64,000 bases of DNA from positions 372,001 through 436,000 of the forward strand of contig CAVVRY010000007.1 in NCBI GenBank assembly GCA_963750735.1. The letters run 5' to 3'. Positions 10,801 through 19,839 of the stretch are shown here, piece by piece. The stretch's first letter is position 1. The number at the start of each line of letters is the position of its first letter. Below the pieces are notes generated by a model that was not told the origin of the DNA, made no database searches, and saw nothing but the letters and a program-made list of their open reading frames with translations. Both the position numbers and the translations under genes were made by a program. The stretch comes from JANTGF01 sp963750735 (GTDB lineage: Bacteria > Bacteroidota > Bacteroidia > Bacteroidales > VadinHA17).

Positions 10801-11088
10801 AAGAATGAACTTTAATATTTCCTTACTCTGAACAATAACCTCACGGGAACTGATATTTAAGGCTTTTTGAATTTTAACAGAATAGTCATTTTCTTTATCT
10901 ATCGCCATCAGGAATAGCTTCTCAATAATCCTTCCCTTCATTTCTCCAGCTGCCTTGTTGGTAAAGGTTACTGCCAGGATATTCCGATATGCCTCATGAC
11001 GTCTGAATAGCAGTAGAATATATTCAAGAGCAAGAGTATATGTTTTTCCTGACCCGGCAGAAGCCTGGTATATTTTCAGATGTCCCAT
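7819..11088 (-). CDS. AddA-like UvrD/Rep helicase-nuclease
   Basis: 1089 residues. The N-terminus carries the Walker A motif of superfamily 1A helicases (ASAGSGKT, residues 9-16) and DEFQDT (388-393) is motif II. Later segments include VVGDIKQSIYRWR, QVLTIFKSKGLQFKYVFIP and LLYVAFTRAEDSLYVYG, all UvrD-type motifs. A C-terminal PD-(D/E)XK nuclease domain has GTILHELFEHI and VVDYKFGE with D1040. It is first in the operon and should supply the helicase and one nuclease of an AddAB-like complex acting on DNA ends. Naming it addA rather than a generic UvrD-domain protein rests on the adjacent AddB-like gene. Confidence 0.85.
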   Translation of the reverse strand: MGHLKIYQASAGSGKTYTLALEYILLLFRRHEAYRNILAVTFTNKAAGEMKGRIIEKLFLMAIDKENDYSVKIQKALNISSREVIVQSKEILKFILHNYSRFSIQTIDSFFQKIIRSFAMELGLQYSYALQLNDLKVLNAAVDSLLLRSNTDEELRKWLILLAESKMNEGKSWNFRNDIFSLGKELFSEKVKVHGSTLYEVLGKGSARKKYLAELNKIVRSFEKTMADIGNTGMDLMQKYSVSAFDFFHKGSGPAAHFEKIASKKNYLPNSYVYKVIEEPEKWVSKSASNRSELLNIAVNDLHPLLNEAVEMYESSYLNYNTAKILISQFYTLGILTDLQRHIQEYSQEHNEFLISDMASFLYRIIDSNDAPFIYEKTGSLFTHYFLDEFQDTSFIQWKNFKPLIDNSLSTGYENLVVGDIKQSIYRWRNSDWKILNKVLYSDFKSFNIIDKNLDANYRSKENIVKFNNTFFSIAPSLLQREFNAKFDSTLFDENLSSEMMDKINQVYGNVIQKDSRPSCKEGGEVRINFFDDGKDDKWKEKVDQEFSAEIFNLLRTGVKPGSISILVRTHKEGKRAVDALMEYREKNDPEGKLAFSIMSNESLYLKNSSSVRFLICLLRYIDNPEDKLNLAELYFEYSGCKKQFNTSEKNTILTDILRSDIVSAIFTEQEKRELSFLKKLSLAEILEGAIRLFSLGKSAEDVPYLQAFIGEVVDYTRENPSDILSFLSWWDEEGINKSLTVPDGSDALQVLTIFKSKGLQFKYVFIPYANWSFDHSAQNQPILWCETDSIPAPFNELPLVPVRYGSKLKESYFNKEYYHEFLNSIIDNINLLYVAFTRAEDSLYVYGPKSDKAISTVAGLLSQALDLHVEEGKKDDAHMLDELPKYWVSGKEKWEFGIVSEVCNEVETKAKESLRLDEYYGWSGFSRMRLKYQGLEFFSEDRAEKIRKGTILHELFEHIMTPNDIKDAIKFLNSQGKINSNEVENYFKQVVTIISNPEVSEWFSGNWEVKPEAGILLKSGKTIRPDRVMIKEDEVQVVDYKFGEIKSAGHKNQMKGYMRNLKQMDYSSVRGFLWYVELQFIDEIKLDE

Positions 11089-11250
11089 AATGATATAAAA
11101 TCGTAAATAAAAGTATCAAAATTTTGAAAAGGGACTCACAAAATTTATAAACAATAGTATGGTATTTTAAACAGCAAAGAATTTTAACTCATCTAAGGAA
11201 ATTCTCTTAATTTATTATAATTTTAAGGCTAACAACAAATATTATGTATT

Positions 11251-12246
11251 ATGGCTTATAAACCTGACCCAACAAGGTATATTGAAATGAAATATAAGCG
11301 ATGTGGCAATAGTGGTCTGCTACTCCCTGCGGTATCTCTTGGATTATGGCACAATTTCGGATCGGTAGATGACTTCAACAATGCCAAAGAAATTCTTTTT
11401 TCCGCTTTTGACAATGGCATTACACATTTTGATCTGGCCAATAATTACGGTCCACTGCCAGGAAGTGCAGAAAAAAACTTCGGTAAGATTTTCAGAAAAG
11501 ATCTGAAATCATACCGCGATGAAATGATCATATCGACCAAAGCGGGTTACCTTATGTGGGATGGTCCATACGGGGAATGGGGATCTCGAAAATACTTACT
11601 TTCAAGTCTTGATCAAAGTTTGAAAAGGATGAGACTAAATTATGTTGATATTTTTTATTCTCACCGACCCGACCCGGATACTCCTCTCGAAGAAACCATG
11701 GGCGCCCTTGACCAGGCCGTAAGACAGGGAAAAGCATTGTATGCAGGAATCTCCAACTATTCCGCTGAAGAGACAGCACAGGCAAGTAGAATTCTCAAAG
11801 AATTAGGGACACCATGCCTTATTCACCAGCCAAAGTATTCTATGCTTGTTCGTTGGGTTGAGGATGGATTGCTTGACAAATTGGAGGAGGAAGGAATTGG
11901 CTGTATAGCATTTTCACCTCTCGCCCAGGGAATGTTGTCAAATAAGTATTTAAATGGAATTCCTGAAGACTCAAGGGCTGCTAATCCTCACGGATTTTTA
12001 CAGAAATCAGCAATTACACCTGAACTTGTAAAACAACTTCAGAAACTTAATGGCATAGCCTTAAATAGAGGTCAAACACTCGCCCAAATGGCACTTGCAT
12101 GGGTATTGAACGAACCAAGAGTCACTTCGGTACTTATTGGAGCCAGGAATGTAGGCCAACTCGAGGATTCACTTAAATGCCTCCGGGTTCCAGATTTTTC
12201 AAAAGAGGAATTGAGCCAGATTAATAAAATTCTAAAAGAGATTTAA
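11251..12246 (+). CDS. Aldo/keto reductase, L-glyceraldehyde 3-phosphate reductase type
   Basis: 331 residues. The whole chain fits the YghZ/MgrA subgroup (AKR14-like): N-terminus YKRCGNSGLLLPAVSLGLWHNFG, and the AKR catalytic tetrad Asp (THFDLANN), Tyr (NNYGP), Lys (ISTKAGY) and His (YSHRPD). The C-terminal GARNVGQLEDSL is the NADPH-binding end. Members reduce aldehydes such as L-glyceraldehyde 3-phosphate or methylglyoxal with NADPH in the cytoplasm. It stands alone, divergent from the addA-like gene and convergent with the GH78 gene 10 bases away. Confidence 0.85.
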   Translation: MAYKPDPTRYIEMKYKRCGNSGLLLPAVSLGLWHNFGSVDDFNNAKEILFSAFDNGITHFDLANNYGPLPGSAEKNFGKIFRKDLKSYRDEMIISTKAGYLMWDGPYGEWGSRKYLLSSLDQSLKRMRLNYVDIFYSHRPDPDTPLEETMGALDQAVRQGKALYAGISNYSAEETAQASRILKELGTPCLIHQPKYSMLVRWVEDGLLDKLEEEGIGCIAFSPLAQGMLSNKYLNGIPEDSRAANPHGFLQKSAITPELVKQLQKLNGIALNRGQTLAQMALAWVLNEPRVTSVLIGARNVGQLEDSLKCLRVPDFSKEELSQINKILKEI

Positions 12247-12256
12247 TAACCTGTTT

Positions 12257-15010
12257 TTATTCCTTTAAGCTAAAAGGATATTCAAATTTATAATCCCCTG
12301 ATCCAAGCTCTATCAGAACATTCTTTTCTGACTGTTTGCTGTTTATATATTTAATTATTTCAAGTTTATTACCTGATTCTGTAACTTCATCTAAATTTGC
12401 TTGTGGAAGTAATATTTTCGCTTCAGTATTAACAGGGATAGTTACATCAATCACAATTTTACCTCCCTTTACTTCCCATACTGACTGAATGCTTCCATAA
12501 ATCGATTCATATTTTCCTTCGGCATTTGTTATATTGCCACCCGGTGTTGGCTTAATAAAAATCTTTTTATACCCCGGTTCCTTTTCTGTCAGGTTTATCC
12601 CTACAATATTTTTATACATCCAATCACCAATGGCCCCGTAAGCATAATGGTTAAAGGAGTTCATGTTGGGCGTTTGGAAGGTGCTGTCTTGCTTTATACC
12701 ATCCCAGCGTTCCCAAATTGTGGTAGCACCCATTTTTACAGGATAAAGCCATGACGGATAGCTTTCCTGAAGAAGAAGTGTATAGGCTACATCCACATAG
12801 CCATATTCTGTAAGAACATCGCAAAGATATGGAGTGCCCAGGAAGCCAGTTGTTATATGATTATTATACAATTCAATATTTTTAACAAGTCTTTCAGCTG
12901 CCTGTTTTCTCAAGTCCTCCGGCAATAGATCAAATTCAAGTGCAAGTACATATGCAGTTTGTGTTCCAGAAACCAGTCTTCCTGAAGGGGTTACATACTC
13001 CTTAAGATAAGCCTCTTTGATTTTTTGAAGAAGAGTACTATATTTCTCTACATCCTCTTTCTTCCCTAGAATTTTGGCACTCTTAAGTAATATTTCAGTT
13101 GAATGAATATAAAATGACTGGGCTATTAAATACTTATCGGTAACTGCAGACATACCGCTGTTGTCGTCATTTGGCCTGTAAAAGAGCCAATCACCAAAAT
13201 GGGAACCTGTGTTCCAGAGGTCATCCTCCCCTGCCACTGTTGTCATAAAACCTACCCAGTTTGCCATACTGTTATATTGTTCTTCAAGAATTCGTTTATC
13301 GCCATAAACCAGATACATATTCCATGGGATTATGGTTGAAGCATCTGCCCATCCAGCTGAATTACCGGCATTTTTACCAAGTACATTTGGAATCACCCAG
13401 GGTATCCCACCATTATCAAATTGGTCTGCTTCCACATCTTTCAGCCATTTTGTATAAAACGTAGCTATATCTGCATTAAAACTTGCAGCTCTTGAAAAAA
13501 CCTGAGCATCCCCTGTCCACCCCATTCTCTCATCTCTCTGTGGACAATCGGTTGGCACATCGAGGAAGTTTCCTCTTTGGCCCCATTGGATGTTGTGTTG
13601 AAGCTGGTTTAAAAGGGGATTTGAGCAACTAAATGATCCTGACAAATCAAAATCGGAATGAATCACTACACCTGTAAGATTCTCAAGCTTAAGTTCTCCT
13701 GGAAAACCCTCAACCATCACATATCGGAACCCCTGGAAGGTAAAATTAGGCTCGTACACTTCCTCGCCACTTCCTTTTAGAGTATATTGAATCATTTGTT
13801 TTGCACTCCTTAGATTTTCAATATAGAAGTTACCATATTTATCCAGTACTTCAGCATGTTTTAAAGTAACTACAGTGCCGGCAGGTCCCTGGGTTTTCAA
13901 GCGCATCCAGCCAACCATATTTTGCCCCATATCAACAACTGTTTCACCATTGGGAGTATTAATAATTGATATTGGCTTTATCTCCAATATTTTTCTCACC
14001 GGCGGTCCAATTGGAGCAACCAGGACATCTTTCGAACGCTCAACCTCCTTTGATTTTGACCAGTCTTTATCATTGTATCCAACCTGACTCCAACCTGGCA
14101 TTTCAAGTCTGGAATCAAACACCTCCCCATTGTAAATATCAGACCAAATGATTGGCCCGGTATTGGAAGAACTCCATGATTCATCACTTATAATCTTGTC
14201 AACTTTTCCATTGGTATAGGTTATTTCCATCTGAACAATCAATGCAAGACTTTCGCCATAGACATTATTCCGATCACTCCAGCCTAAATTCCCTCTATAC
14301 CATCCATCTCCTAAAACAACTCCAATAGCGTTTTTGCCTTTCTGAAGCAAATCAGTTACATCGTAGGTCTGGTATTGTAGCCTTTTGCCATAACTTGTCC
14401 ATCCGGGAGTAAACAATTGGTCGCCTACTTTTTCACCATTGATTTCTGCCTCATATAATCCAAATGATGAAATATATACACGGGCTTCTTTGATTTCGCC
14501 TTTTAGTTTAAATTCCTTTCGTAAATAAGGACTGGGTTTTGACTTTTTCACATCTTCAATAATATCTGGCTGAATCCAATTTGCAATCCAATCACCAGGA
14601 TTCAACAATCCCATCTCCCAGAATGCTGGTTGGCTCCAATCTGAACTATTTCCATGGTTATCCCATATCTTTACCTGCCAATAATACCTCTTCTTAGATT
14701 CAAGTTTCTTCCCATTGTAGATAATATGCACAGATTGGTCAGATTCTACTTTTCCTGAATTCCAGACCAGTTTACTATCATTCGATAAATCCTCATTATT
14801 CATCCCTACCTTAATCTGATAGGCGGTTTGCATAACATTTCTAACATCTGAGGTGATCTTCCATGCTAACCTGGGATTATTAATGTCAATACCAACAGGA
14901 TTATTTTTATACTCACTGGTTAAATCATATATTTTTAGAGTTTGAGAAAACGAAGGAAAGAAGATAATTGTAGCTAATACAAAGAGAATAGATTTTTTTA
15001 CAAAGTACAT
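12257..15010 (-). CDS. Secreted alpha-L-rhamnosidase, GH78
   Basis: 917 residues with a signal peptide (cleavage near SFSQ). Domain order is typical for GH78: N-terminal fibronectin-like strand domain (NPRLAWKI), beta-sandwich domains (ARVYISSFGLYEAEINGEKVG), then the (alpha/alpha)6 catalytic barrel with the hallmark DCPQRDERMGWTGD at 488-501 containing the acidic active-site residues, MGATTIWERWDG and NHYAYGAIGDWMY, then a C-terminal beta-sandwich. It releases terminal alpha-L-rhamnose from glycans or glycosides in the periplasm or outside. It is monocistronic here, distant from the second GH78 at the right window edge. Confidence 0.92.
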   Translation of the reverse strand: MYFVKKSILFVLATIIFFPSFSQTLKIYDLTSEYKNNPVGIDINNPRLAWKITSDVRNVMQTAYQIKVGMNNEDLSNDSKLVWNSGKVESDQSVHIIYNGKKLESKKRYYWQVKIWDNHGNSSDWSQPAFWEMGLLNPGDWIANWIQPDIIEDVKKSKPSPYLRKEFKLKGEIKEARVYISSFGLYEAEINGEKVGDQLFTPGWTSYGKRLQYQTYDVTDLLQKGKNAIGVVLGDGWYRGNLGWSDRNNVYGESLALIVQMEITYTNGKVDKIISDESWSSSNTGPIIWSDIYNGEVFDSRLEMPGWSQVGYNDKDWSKSKEVERSKDVLVAPIGPPVRKILEIKPISIINTPNGETVVDMGQNMVGWMRLKTQGPAGTVVTLKHAEVLDKYGNFYIENLRSAKQMIQYTLKGSGEEVYEPNFTFQGFRYVMVEGFPGELKLENLTGVVIHSDFDLSGSFSCSNPLLNQLQHNIQWGQRGNFLDVPTDCPQRDERMGWTGDAQVFSRAASFNADIATFYTKWLKDVEADQFDNGGIPWVIPNVLGKNAGNSAGWADASTIIPWNMYLVYGDKRILEEQYNSMANWVGFMTTVAGEDDLWNTGSHFGDWLFYRPNDDNSGMSAVTDKYLIAQSFYIHSTEILLKSAKILGKKEDVEKYSTLLQKIKEAYLKEYVTPSGRLVSGTQTAYVLALEFDLLPEDLRKQAAERLVKNIELYNNHITTGFLGTPYLCDVLTEYGYVDVAYTLLLQESYPSWLYPVKMGATTIWERWDGIKQDSTFQTPNMNSFNHYAYGAIGDWMYKNIVGINLTEKEPGYKKIFIKPTPGGNITNAEGKYESIYGSIQSVWEVKGGKIVIDVTIPVNTEAKILLPQANLDEVTESGNKLEIIKYINSKQSEKNVLIELGSGDYKFEYPFSLKE

Positions 15011-15057
15011 AATAATCAGGTTAAGAAGTTGTTATATAATATTCCAAATTAATATAG

Positions 15058-16158
15058 TTATGTTTTCTTTCTTTGTTCTGAAGGATTTTTATAGTTCTCT
15101 GGTTTTATAGGAAGATGGCGATCAGTTGTCTTTTTCATTGAGCTTAGTAAAACAGCAAACCACCTTGTATCCTCATTGGTTTCAAAGGCAATTTTGACAG
15201 ACATAGTTAATGGTGTTGATAAAAACATTCCAATAGGACCCAGAACCCAACCCCAAAAAATCAAGGACAAGAAAATTACTAAAGTAGATATTCCAAGTCC
15301 GCGCCCCATAATTCGAGGTTCAATTAGACTTCCCATAACAAGATTTATAACCAGATATCCAACCATTGTCAATATAACACCAGCTGTATTAAGTTGTATG
15401 ATTGCAAGCAGTACAGCAGGAATAGCAGCAATCAATGAACCTATATTCGGTATGTAATTTAGCAAAAAAGCCAATAAACCCCACAACACCGGATAGTCAA
15501 CTCCAATAATCCAAAGCCACAATGAAATCAGAATTCCTGTAACCAAACTAGTTAAGGTTTTTAAGGTCAGATACCTGTTCACATTAGAAATTATTTCAGC
15601 CACCCTAACCTCTGTCTCTCTTGGCTGATTTGAGATAATACTAAATTTATATATAAAACTCTTTGACTCTAATAACATAAATAATACTGTTATAAATATG
15701 AGTAAAGACGTACCCATTAATCCCCCAAGACTGTTCAAAACAGATGCGGTGAATGACAATATCTTTCTGGAATCAAAGGCCTGGAATATATGTTCTTCTG
15801 AAAAATCAATTCCAAAGGCATCCAGGTATTTTAAACTATTCAATTCGATGTCCCTCAGCCGTCTTTCATAGCTTGGCAGGTTTGCTGAAAAATTTGCAAC
15901 TGAAGTGCCCGTTAAGCCTCCTACTCCAATTATTATTAATAATATGAATATAATTATAGATACAACTGCCAATGTATGAGGAATCCCCTTCTTTTCCATC
16001 CATTCAATAGGATGAGTACTTATTATACTTATAAAAACCGCTAATAGGAATGGATTTACAATTGATTCTGCAGATCGTATGCCGGCAATTACTATAATAA
16101 TTGCAGCAAAAGTAATAACTGGTGATAACTTGATATTTGATAATTTCTCGGTGTCCAT
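15058..16158 (-). CDS. AI-2E family transporter (PerM/TqsA type)
   Basis: 366 residues from ATG 16158 (an in-frame TTG five codons upstream is possible but less likely). About eight membrane helices are visible, with two at the N-terminus, a soluble middle segment (NLPSYERRLRDIELN), and a conserved C-terminal cluster including YIPNIGSLIAAIPAVLLAI and GPIGMFLSTPLTMSVKI, the family signature. Members export or take up small molecules or ions; substrate is not predictable. It ends 48 bases after the start of the GH78 gene and is divergent from the GH114-like gene. Confidence 0.88.
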   Translation of the reverse strand: MDTEKLSNIKLSPVITFAAIIIVIAGIRSAESIVNPFLLAVFISIISTHPIEWMEKKGIPHTLAVVSIIIFILLIIIGVGGLTGTSVANFSANLPSYERRLRDIELNSLKYLDAFGIDFSEEHIFQAFDSRKILSFTASVLNSLGGLMGTSLLIFITVLFMLLESKSFIYKFSIISNQPRETEVRVAEIISNVNRYLTLKTLTSLVTGILISLWLWIIGVDYPVLWGLLAFLLNYIPNIGSLIAAIPAVLLAIIQLNTAGVILTMVGYLVINLVMGSLIEPRIMGRGLGISTLVIFLSLIFWGWVLGPIGMFLSTPLTMSVKIAFETNEDTRWFAVLLSSMKKTTDRHLPIKPENYKNPSEQRKKT

Positions 16159-16387
16159 ATGGGTTAAATACAATTGAAAAGAAGTAATTTAAAATAAGGC
16201 AATAATATTGATAAATACAAATAAATGATTGAATTCCAACATAAAAAACAAGCTCAAAAAAATTCAAATATATTTCATGAAATTTATAAAATAATGAATT
16301 AAGAATTATTCTCTTTTTCATGTTTGAATGAAATTATAACCAATTTTTATAATATCCGTATATGTATAATGGGAAAATGTTATAAAG

Positions 16388-17383
16388 ATGAAATTAAAAA
16401 CATATATTATAGTCATAAGTGTCTTATTATCAGCATCAATTAGCTGTGATAAAGAGGAACAACCGGAAATAGACAAAAGGGATTATCGTCAGGAGATGAA
16501 AGATTTTGTTGCCGATATTAGTTTATGGGCAAAAACCATTGATCCTGATTTTTATATAATTCCAATGAATGGGCATGAACTAATTACAAATGGAGGAAGG
16601 CCTCAGGACCCACCTGATTTGGATTACCTCGATGCAGTGGAAGGATTTATAAGGGAGAACCTTATATATGGACTTTTTGCTATCGACCAGGAATCCCCTT
16701 ATTATTATCAGAATGATGTAGCTTTTTATCTTGAAAAAGCCCGGGTAAATAAAAATACCATTCTTATCAATGACTATTGTACAACACCTTATAAAATAGA
16801 TACTTCCTACGCCAGGAACAACAGGACTAAGTTTACATCTTTTGCTGCCAGCACCCGTCAACTGGCTGAAATACCTGTATACCCGGCGAATGCATACAAT
16901 GAAAACTCTAAACCAATACTCAAACTTGATAGCATTGCCAATTACCTTTTTATTAAAGACCCAACCCAATTTGGTTCTAAAACCGATTTCATCAATGCAA
17001 TCAAATCTACTAATTATGATCTACTCATTACAAATCCTTACTTTAATGAGACAGCCTTAACAGATATCGACTTAGAACAATTGCGAATTAAAGAGAATGG
17101 TGGATTGCGGCTAGTTGTTGCGTATATGAAAATTGGAGAAGCTGATAGCAGCTGCTATTACTGGAATAATGAATGGAATTCAGTCCCACCACCATGGTTA
17201 AAAGCAGAAAATCCTGAAAGTCTAGGTAGTTATAATGTTGCCTATTGGGAAAAAGATTGGCAGGATATTATCTTTAAGAACAACGATTCATTTATTAAGA
17301 AAATATTAAACTCTGGTTTTGATGGCACTGTTTTGGATGCAGTTAATGCCTTTTACTTCTTCGAAGAAAATGGTGAGGAATAA
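16388..17383 (+). CDS. Lipoprotein with GH114-like (endo-alpha-1,4-polygalactosaminidase) domain
   Basis: 331 residues. A lipobox (SASISC) follows a short hydrophobic segment. The rest matches the TM1410/GH114 TIM barrel: WAKTIDPDFYIIPMNG at the start, NTILINDYC, LVVAYMKIGEADSSCYYW with the conserved GEA, and the C-terminal FDGTVLDAVNAFYFF. Characterised GH114 enzymes cleave alpha-1,4-linked galactosamine, but the family is broad and many members are untested. It probably sits on the outer membrane. It is followed by the amidohydrolase-like gene after 118 bases. Confidence 0.75.
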   Translation: MKLKTYIIVISVLLSASISCDKEEQPEIDKRDYRQEMKDFVADISLWAKTIDPDFYIIPMNGHELITNGGRPQDPPDLDYLDAVEGFIRENLIYGLFAIDQESPYYYQNDVAFYLEKARVNKNTILINDYCTTPYKIDTSYARNNRTKFTSFAASTRQLAEIPVYPANAYNENSKPILKLDSIANYLFIKDPTQFGSKTDFINAIKSTNYDLLITNPYFNETALTDIDLEQLRIKENGGLRLVVAYMKIGEADSSCYYWNNEWNSVPPPWLKAENPESLGSYNVAYWEKDWQDIIFKNNDSFIKKILNSGFDGTVLDAVNAFYFFEENGEE

Positions 17384-17501
17384 TAGTAATCCCTGAAACA
17401 AAAAATTCGTAGACTAGTTCATTAAATTTTCATTATTGAAATAGTTTTAGCTTCCCAAATATTGATTTAGATTCGTAATTTAGCAGAATAATCTAATTTT
17501 A

Positions 17502-18827
17502 ATGAAATCTAGATATTTCTGTTTAATTGCAATGGTGATGCTTAGCGGCTGCCGAAATAATCTAGACGAAAATTATTTTTTGATCAAAGGAGGCACCCTT
17601 CTTAACTTTAGCCAATTGGGTCAAAGTACTGAAGACCTTGATTCCATATATGTTCTCATTTCAGGAGATAAGATAGAAAAAGTCGGCAGGCTTGGAGATG
17701 AATTTGTGTTCCCAAAGGATTCCAAAATAATTGATGCAACAGGGAAGTATTTAATTCCTGGTTTAATAGATGGTTTTGCAGTAATAAACAATCAGTCCTA
17801 TGCCAATGCCTTCCTTTATATGGGTATAACCTCTGTTATTGGAGTTGATGGAGGCAGAAGAGGTCCCTTTTTCGATGCAGCCAATCCCTCTCCTGATGTT
17901 TATATGTTGGAATCGGTGGGTGATGACCCAAAATCAACTTCCGAACACCTCGCCGATGTACAGGTCTTATATGATAAAGGGTATAGGGTAATTTTACTTA
18001 AATATGCCTTAAAACCTGATCAGGTTGAAGCTGTAAAAAACAAAGCTCATGAACTGGGCATGGGATGCATTGGGGAACTGGGCCACACAAGTTATAAAGA
18101 AGGGATTGAAAAAGGGATTGAAGTGTTTGTCCATTCCACCAGGTATTCCCTGGATGCAGTTCCCGATGATATTGCCCGGGCAGTGGCAAATGAGCCTTTC
18201 AGTGATGATCTTGAGAGTCCAAAATGGCAATATTACAAATATCTGTATTCCATGGATTTGGACAGTCCGAAATTGAATGATCATGCAGGTGTACTTGGGA
18301 AATCCAGTATATTTATTATGCCTACATTCAGTTTGTTATATTTGGATCAGCCTTTTCACAACAATCCATGGGAATACCCTGTAGCAAGTATACTCAATGA
18401 AGCTGATATCAACAGCCCGGCTGATAAAATCACTGGGAATCATACATATGATTCTATAGTACAGGAGAATTATACTAATCTGGCAAACCAGGTTCTTAAG
18501 ATTGAGAAAAAATATAAAGAAAATGGTGCCAAATACCTTGCTGGCAGTGCAACGGATGTGTGGGGAACAATGCCAGGAATCTCATTACATACCGAGCTGG
18601 AACAATTAAGCAGAATTGGGTTATCAAACCGGGAAGTAATTGCCTCAGCTACCACGAACTTCCAAAATGCCTTCGGCTGGGAAACCGGGAAGATTGAAAA
18701 AGGATTTGCAGCAAATATTCTTATTCTGAATGATAATCCAATTCACAATTTAGAAGCGCTGACAAATATTCATGCAATTCTGCTTAATGGAAAACTAATT
18801 GACAGAGAAAAGCTGCTTCAAGATTAA
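17502..18827 (+). CDS. Amidohydrolase-superfamily lipoprotein lacking the usual metal HxH motif
   Basis: 441 residues. Signal peptide with lipobox (VMLSGC). The N-terminal half of the composite beta domain (FLIKGGTLLNF, KIIDATGKYLIPGLIDG) and the C-terminal half (KGFAANILILNDNPI, ILLNGKLID) are typical of imidazolonepropionase-like amidohydrolases. Where the strand-1 HxH metal ligands should follow PGLID the sequence reads GFAVIN, and no Asp-rich GTDA is present (AGSATDVWG instead). Histidines remain at GELGHTS and VFVHSTRYS. It may therefore be mono-metal, non-catalytic, or metal-independent. It starts a tight three-gene run (gaps of 18 and 22 bases) with a peptidase-like hydrolase and an aldolase. 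Confidence 0.75.
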   Translation: MKSRYFCLIAMVMLSGCRNNLDENYFLIKGGTLLNFSQLGQSTEDLDSIYVLISGDKIEKVGRLGDEFVFPKDSKIIDATGKYLIPGLIDGFAVINNQSYANAFLYMGITSVIGVDGGRRGPFFDAANPSPDVYMLESVGDDPKSTSEHLADVQVLYDKGYRVILLKYALKPDQVEAVKNKAHELGMGCIGELGHTSYKEGIEKGIEVFVHSTRYSLDAVPDDIARAVANEPFSDDLESPKWQYYKYLYSMDLDSPKLNDHAGVLGKSSIFIMPTFSLLYLDQPFHNNPWEYPVASILNEADINSPADKITGNHTYDSIVQENYTNLANQVLKIEKKYKENGAKYLAGSATDVWGTMPGISLHTELEQLSRIGLSNREVIASATTNFQNAFGWETGKIEKGFAANILILNDNPIHNLEALTNIHAILLNGKLIDREKLLQD

Positions 18828-18845
18828 AAAAAGTATTAAAATATA

Positions 18846-19817
18846 ATGAAAAAGATACTCCTAATATCAGTTGGCATTCTTTTTACCTTGTGTCTTTACT
18901 CTCAAAATGGAAAAATAGTTCATCGGGAAGTAATTAAAATCACTGAATCAGATGAATTACAAAGTATCATCTTTGAAAAAGAGGGTGATTCAAAAGTTTT
19001 AAAAGAACAATATAGGTATCTTGAAAAAGTAAGAATTGAGAGAATTAAATACCTGAGCGATGGCCTAAAAGTTATTGCTTATTTGGCAACTCCATTACAA
19101 GCTGGAAAATATCCTGGGATTATCTATAATCGAGGTGGAAATAAGGAGTTTGGGAAAATCACACCACAAAAAGTTGCATTTATTCTTGCACAAATGGCAA
19201 GCTGGGGATATGTAGTTTCAGCAAGCCAGTACCGGGGGGTTGATGGTGGTGAAGGCATAGAAGAGTTTGGTGGTGCCGATGTTGATGATGTGCTTAACCT
19301 GATTCCCATAATGCAAAATCATGATATGGTTCATCCTGACAAATTAGGAATTTATGGCTGGAGCAGAGGAGGTATGATGACATATCTGACACTAATGAAA
19401 ACAAATGTATTCAGAGCAGCCATCGTGGGCGGAGGCCTCTCAGACCTGTATATGATGAAAGAAACAAGGCCGGTAATGGAGGAAGTATATCTTGACCTAA
19501 TCCCCGGATACGCTGAAAATAAAGAAGCCCTTTTAAATGACAGATCTGCAATAAAGAATGTGGAGAAAATAAGTAAAACAACTCCTATTTTAATGCTCCA
19601 TGGAACATCTGATTGGAGAGTAGTCCCCAAAATGGCTCTTGACCTTGCACAGGTCTTTACTAAGGAAAAAATTCCTTACAGGCTATTGATGCTGGAAGGT
19701 GGAGACCATGGCCTCACAGAGTTTAGGAAAGAAGTAAACCTGGAAGCTAAATTGTGGCTGGACAAGTATGTAAAGAATGGGAGCCCTTTGCCAAATCTAA
19801 ACCCACATGGTAGATAA
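18846..19817 (+). CDS. Secreted alpha/beta hydrolase, prolyl oligopeptidase (S9)-like
   Basis: 323 residues with a signal peptide (cleavage near LYSQ). The nucleophile elbow GWSRGG places the serine at residue 173; the acid is likely in HGTSDWRV and the histidine in EGGDHGL, all in the order of the S9/dienelactone hydrolase fold. The oxyanion region is YNRGGNKEFG. It lacks the N-terminal propeller of full-length prolyl oligopeptidases, so it is a stand-alone hydrolase of small esters or peptides. It lies 18 bases after the amidohydrolase-like gene and 22 before the aldolase, suggesting one transcript. Confidence 0.82.
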   Translation: MKKILLISVGILFTLCLYSQNGKIVHREVIKITESDELQSIIFEKEGDSKVLKEQYRYLEKVRIERIKYLSDGLKVIAYLATPLQAGKYPGIIYNRGGNKEFGKITPQKVAFILAQMASWGYVVSASQYRGVDGGEGIEEFGGADVDDVLNLIPIMQNHDMVHPDKLGIYGWSRGGMMTYLTLMKTNVFRAAIVGGGLSDLYMMKETRPVMEEVYLDLIPGYAENKEALLNDRSAIKNVEKISKTTPILMLHGTSDWRVVPKMALDLAQVFTKEKIPYRLLMLEGGDHGLTEFRKEVNLEAKLWLDKYVKNGSPLPNLNPHGR

Positions 19818-19839
19818 ATAAGGATTTATAAAAAATAAT

